From DAOUKH01 sp965261455 (lineage in GTDB: Bacteria; Chloroflexota; Dehalococcoidia; SHYB01): a stretch of 64,000 nt of DNA. The stretch covers positions 1,178,001-1,242,000 of the forward strand of contig OZ253453.1 of the NCBI GenBank assembly GCA_965261455.1. Direction: 5' to 3'. The notes under the pieces were generated by a model. It was not told the DNA's origin. It ran no database searches and was given only the letters and a program-made list of their open reading frames with translations. The translations under genes were made by a program, and so were the position numbers. Position 1 is the first letter of the stretch, and the number at the start of each line of letters is the position of its first letter. Shown here in pieces: positions 61,936-64,000 of the stretch.

Positions 61936-62901
61936 GTGAGCGACATCGAGCTAGCGAGTATCGACCGTGTAGACCTGCGCGAGGTCTGGAAGGATGAGGC
62001 CGCCAACTTTACGCCCTGGCTTGCCGAGAACATATCCCGTTTGGGTGAGGCGCTGGGGCTCGACCTTGAGTTGCAGGAAACCGAGGCCCCTGTCGGCGGT
62101 TATTCACTAGACGTTCTGGCGACGGACAATAGCAATCGCAGGGTCGTCATTGAGAATCAATTGGAGTCCACCGATCACAAGCACCTCGGCCAACTGCTGA
62201 CCTATGCGGCCGGGTTGGACGCCAACGTCGTTGTCTGGCTCACAAAGGAGTTCCGGGACGAGCACCGGCAGGCGTTGGACTGGCTGAACCAGCATACCGA
62301 TGAAGACACGGATTTCTTCGGCGTCACGGTGGAGGCTTGGAAAATCGACGGGTCGAGACCCGCCCCGCACTTCAACCTTGTCGCCACGCCGAATGGTTGG
62401 CGCAAAGAAGCGGTCAAGCGATCGCGCGGCGAACGCGGTACCTCAGAGCGCCAAGAGCGGTACAGGGCCTTCTTCCAACAGCTCGTCGATACCCTGCGAG
62501 AGAAGTACCGATTCACGAACGACAAGAAGTCAAACAACGTGAGCTGGCGCCAATTCCCGACCGACCACCACGGTGTCAAATATGGAGCAAACTTCGGCGG
62601 TCAGAGAAAGGCGCGAGTCGAGGTCTACATCGGTTACGTTGACGGCGAACAGAACACTCGCCTACTCGACGATCTGTCGCGGTACAAGGAGAAGATCGAG
62701 GCCGAGCTTGGCCTGTCGCTCGACTGGGAGCAGCCGGAGGATCGGAGAGCGTGCCGGATAGAAGCCGTCCGGCCCGGAAGCATCGAAGACGATGAAGAGG
62801 CTCTTGCGGAAACACAGACCTGGATGATCGAAACGCTCCTCGACTTCAAGAGAGTGTTCGATCCCCATCTGGCAAGGCTGACGAAAGAAAACGGCCTCTA
62901 A
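61936..62901 (+). CDS. PD-(D/E)XK nuclease-like protein with DUF4268
   Basis: 321 residues, GTG start, 11 bp after the selenoprotein. The N-terminal domain has the NucS/DUF91-type core: GGYSLDVLATDNSNRRVVIE with NQLESTDHKHLGQLLTYAAG; D59, E73 and Q75 form the D...ExQ site of restriction-type nucleases. The C-terminal part (about 170-310) is DUF4268-like (RYRAFFQQLVDTLREKYRFT, VEVYIGYVDGEQNTRLLDDL). Such proteins are often near mobile or restriction genes. Activity is unproven. Confidence 0.85.
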   Translation: MSDIELASIDRVDLREVWKDEAANFTPWLAENISRLGEALGLDLELQETEAPVGGYSLDVLATDNSNRRVVIENQLESTDHKHLGQLLTYAAGLDANVVVWLTKEFRDEHRQALDWLNQHTDEDTDFFGVTVEAWKIDGSRPAPHFNLVATPNGWRKEAVKRSRGERGTSERQERYRAFFQQLVDTLREKYRFTNDKKSNNVSWRQFPTDHHGVKYGANFGGQRKARVEVYIGYVDGEQNTRLLDDLSRYKEKIEAELGLSLDWEQPEDRRACRIEAVRPGSIEDDEEALAETQTWMIETLLDFKRVFDPHLARLTKENGL

Positions 62902-62911
62902 CGCGGGCGCC

Positions 62912-63622
62912 CTAGGGAATATCCATCTCCCCAAGCCGGCGCACGGTGAGGTAGACGAAGACAATCGTCACCACGGCGGCCCCGATCAGCGCGGCGGGAA
63001 GCTCGATGGCGCGGGATGAGAAGGCGGCCAAGCCTTCCTCGTTCAGTCCGTGCATGATCCCGATGGTGTAGCCCCGGATGCTCAGGTACCGGACGCCGGA
63101 GATCAGGCTCGCCATGAGCCCTTCCCAGAGCAGGACGTAGACCAGCGCGAAGCCGAGCGCCTTGTTGCTCACCAGTCCGGCCCAGGTGAAGAGCGCGGTG
63201 TACGCCGCCACGCCGACCAGGGCGCCGACGCCCGCCGCAGTGGCGGCCCGCGCAGGGGCCTCGTCAACCGCGAGGGCCGCGACGACGACGGCCGCGATCA
63301 CCACGATCGGGCCGGCCACGAGTACCGTCGCGGCAACCTTGGGGAGGACGATGGCCATGCGTGAAATCGGCTTCATCGCCAGCAGGCTGAGCGTCCTGTC
63401 CTCCACCTCGTTGCCGAAGGCCGCCGTCGCCAGCGCCATCACGGCGATGGGCAAGACCGCGGCGATCACCAGCGCGTCGAGCGTCCCGTCTATGATCCCC
63501 TCCTCACCCCCGCCCGCAAGCGCGGCGACCAAGATGGGGAGACCGGCGAGCAGCACCAGCAGGAGCAGCCGGCGGGGGCTTGCCGCCTGACGGAGCGCCA
63601 GGGTGAAGAGCGGAAGGCTCAT
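62912..63622 (-). CDS. ABC-2 type transporter permease
   Basis: 236 residues, six hydrophobic segments. N-terminal FTLALRQAASPRRLLLLVLL, then GNEVEDRTLSLLAMKPISRM, the ABC-2 signature region with a cytoplasmic loop before helix 3. ATGA overlap with the ATPase gene, so the pair forms an exporter. Cargo unknown. Confidence 0.9.
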   Translation of the reverse strand: MSLPLFTLALRQAASPRRLLLLVLLAGLPILVAALAGGGEEGIIDGTLDALVIAAVLPIAVMALATAAFGNEVEDRTLSLLAMKPISRMAIVLPKVAATVLVAGPIVVIAAVVVAALAVDEAPARAATAAGVGALVGVAAYTALFTWAGLVSNKALGFALVYVLLWEGLMASLISGVRYLSIRGYTIGIMHGLNEEGLAAFSSRAIELPAALIGAAVVTIVFVYLTVRRLGEMDIP

Positions 63623-64000
63623 CGCTGCACCACGTAGGTGAAGACGCTCTCCAACGAGTCGTCCAGTGGTTCGACCCGGTAGAGGCGGCTGCCGATGTCG
63701 CGGGCGAGGCTCGCCACGGCGGCCTCCAGCTCACCGATGTTCCCCGTGAGGACGTCGATGCCGTCCTCGTCAAGAGAGACCGAGAGCACGTTCTCGACCC
63801 CTATGAGCGCGGCGGCCATCTCCCGCTGCTTGGAGGCGACGATGCGAACTTTGAAGGGGCGTTCGTCCAGTTTCTCGCGGATGGCCCGGAAATCGCCGGA
63901 CGCGGCGAGCTTGCCGCTCACCACGAGCAGGATGCGCTGGGCGAGCACCTCGACTTCTTCGAGGATATGGGACGAGATGAGAATCGTCTTACCGTCCGCC
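63619..64000 (-). CDS. ABC transporter ATPase, C-terminal part (5' end cut off)
   Basis: The window ends inside the gene; about 126 residues are visible, starting ADGKTILISSHILEEVEVLA, the H-loop region (Switch His in SSHILEEVE). The Walker motifs lie beyond the edge. C-terminal domain with ESVFTYVVQR. Its TGA overlaps the permease ATG. Confidence 0.88.
   Translation of the reverse strand, partial: ADGKTILISSHILEEVEVLAQRILLVVSGKLAASGDFRAIREKLDERPFKVRIVASKQREMAAALIGVENVLSVSLDEDGIDVLTGNIGELEAAVASLARDIGSRLYRVEPLDDSLESVFTYVVQR

Overview
The window comes from a high-GC bacterial chromosome. Protein families and gene order suggest a Chloroflexota lineage of the Dehalococcoidia/SAR202 type; this is inference and was not tested by a search. 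Supporting signs are a succinate dehydrogenase with a CCG-domain (HdrB-like) third subunit and no membrane anchors, an 11-subunit complex I operon without the NADH module beside it, four CaiB/BaiF CoA-transferase genes, a lone 23S rRNA gene, many GTG/TTG starts, and a selenocysteine system (SelB plus a UGSC-family selenoprotein).

Layout. 1-9.1 kb, minus strand: a cut-off PHP protein, XseB, XseA, an M24 aminopeptidase, AroQ, a Xer recombinase, topoisomerase I, DprA and two tRNA-Ser genes. 9.6-11 kb: an MFS transporter. 11.5-15.1 kb: sdhA-sdhB-hdrB-like operon. 15.2-18.8 kb: PAP2 membrane protein, radical SAM/SPASM protein, Nudix hydrolase, NAD kinase. 18.9-29.3 kb: nuoABCDHIJK-(small protein)-LMN, preceded by a clear promoter. 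29.4-31.9 kb: a CMD-family protein, then a REP-like repeat split by a degenerate transposable element carrying small cargo genes. 31.9-36.9 kb: hemW, selB, nurA and a HAS-barrel-like protein. 37-41.1 kb: holA, a 2.45 kb IS1595-type element (transposase, methyltransferase-HNH fusion, 52-aa protein), and a frameshifted PHP gene. 41.2-49.5 kb: CoA transferases interleaved with YbjQ, DUF6884/GIY-YIG, nucleotidyltransferase and methyltransferase genes; the fourth CoA transferase is broken around a trypsin-like protease gene. 50.2-53.7 kb: 23S rRNA and initiator tRNA. 53.8-64 kb: lipoprotein, cyclase, MBL hydrolase, PIN module, SnoaL-like protein, a 64-bp tandem repeat, SDR, the selenoprotein, a nuclease-like DUF4268 protein and an ABC exporter cut by the window edge.

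Main discoveries. (1) An in-frame UGA at 61679-61681 lies in a U-G-S-C motif, is followed by about 80 codons of conserved-looking frame, and sits at the base of a bacterial SECIS-like hairpin; SelB is encoded 26 kb away. (2) Two related transposable elements share ends, roughly 6-bp direct repeats and a small GRPP-motif protein. The intact one carries a methyltransferase-HNH fusion; the decayed one carries a lipoprotein and a membrane protein. (3) A 286-aa protein of unknown family overlaps a PIN nuclease gene in toxin-antitoxin style. Several -10 boxes sit only 7-8 bases before start codons, suggesting leaderless transcripts.
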